In this document: positions 63,911-64,000 of the stretch, in pieces
Numbering within the stretch: the stretch's first letter is position 1
Layout of the letters: the number at the start of each line of letters is the position of its first letter
NCBI GenBank assembly: GCA_024280215.1
Contig: JAJRQO010000019.1
Location: 24,779 to 88,778 of the forward strand
DNA length: 64,000 nt
Reading direction: 5' to 3'
DNA from: Candidatus Zixiibacteriota bacterium
Lineage (GTDB): Bacteria > Zixibacteria > MSB-5A5 > GN15 > FEB-12
The notes under the pieces: generated by a model
What the model was told of the DNA's origin: nothing
Database searches by the model: none
Seen by the model: the letters and a program-made list of their open reading frames with translations, nothing else
Position numbers and translations under genes: made by a program

Positions 63911-64000
63911 TGTCATTCCCAAAAACCTCCCCCAATGTCATTCCCGACTTGATCGGGAATCCAGAAGTAGGTCGGCGTTCCGACAGCCTGCAGGCTGTTC
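63911..64000 (+). repeat. Cluster of palindromic repeats at the right edge
   Basis: TGTCATTCCC stands alone at 63911. A full copy, TGTCATTCCCGA-CTTGA-TCGGGAATCCAG in two parts, is at 63936-63964. Next are GTCGG-CGTT-CCGAC (63971-63984) and the perfect palindrome ACAGCCTGCAGGCTGT (63983-63998). Three stems in 90 nt suggest a repeat-insertion hot spot that continues past the window. Confidence 0.75.

Overview
The window is AT-rich bacterial DNA, densely packed with respiratory genes on the minus strand. The organism looks like an uncultured Gram-negative of the Zixibacteria/FCB type. The evidence is a large secreted protein with paired dockerin repeats (GDFNNDG..DIGDLVALVDYMF style) and a C-terminal YPNPFNPTT sorting/FlgD-like domain, together with outer-membrane barrels, Tat signals and many c-type cytochromes. 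The phylum is my inference from protein style, not from a marker gene.

Layout. 1-3053: a Ser/Thr kinase with TPR repeats (runs off the left edge) behind an ECF-type sigma factor. 3093-9467: archaemetzincin, an NtrC-type regulator, a histidine kinase with two haem-c-like motifs in its sensor domain, and an orphan HybB/HybA-like membrane redox module with an H-protein-like membrane protein. 9967-13082 (+): a GNAT, deacetylase-like and LPG-synthase-like membrane protein set, closed by a bidirectional terminator. 13134-18221: the 1695-residue secreted modular protein. 18473-23285 (+): an XRE-fused response regulator and a nine-PAS soluble histidine kinase. 23286-24114: terminator, dockerin-gene remnant, strong promoter and a three-hairpin leader.

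24115-36833 is one long leftward operon: GltD-like Fe-S flavoprotein, Rieske protein, cytochrome b, ten-haem cytochrome, NapA-like molybdoenzyme, NapG, NapH, a small Ig-like membrane protein and a polyferredoxin membrane protein. It reads as a NAD(P)H/quinol-to-nitrate chain built around a bc-type complex. Its promoter has an extended -10 with two CRP/FNR-type palindromes at about -41.5 and -76.5. 37359-45384 is a second molybdoenzyme operon of Psr/Phs type (cytochrome c, barrel, catalytic subunit, Fe-S subunit, NrfD, TorD-like chaperone), ending in a cysteine-rich PAS sigma-54 activator.

45842-53386 is a third electron-transfer operon: Fe-S flavoprotein, haem-b-type membrane protein, a 20-haem and a 28-haem cytochrome, and a beta-barrel. 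This is a candidate conduit carrying electrons across the envelope. 54011-55921 (+) is typA behind an attenuator-like leader. 56368-59622 is a one-polypeptide restriction-modification enzyme flanked by inverted copies of a short dispersed repeat. 59723-62628 is a TldE/TldD pair (TldD carries a Tat signal) and 62897-63808 (+) a nitrilase. The right edge is packed with short palindromic repeats.
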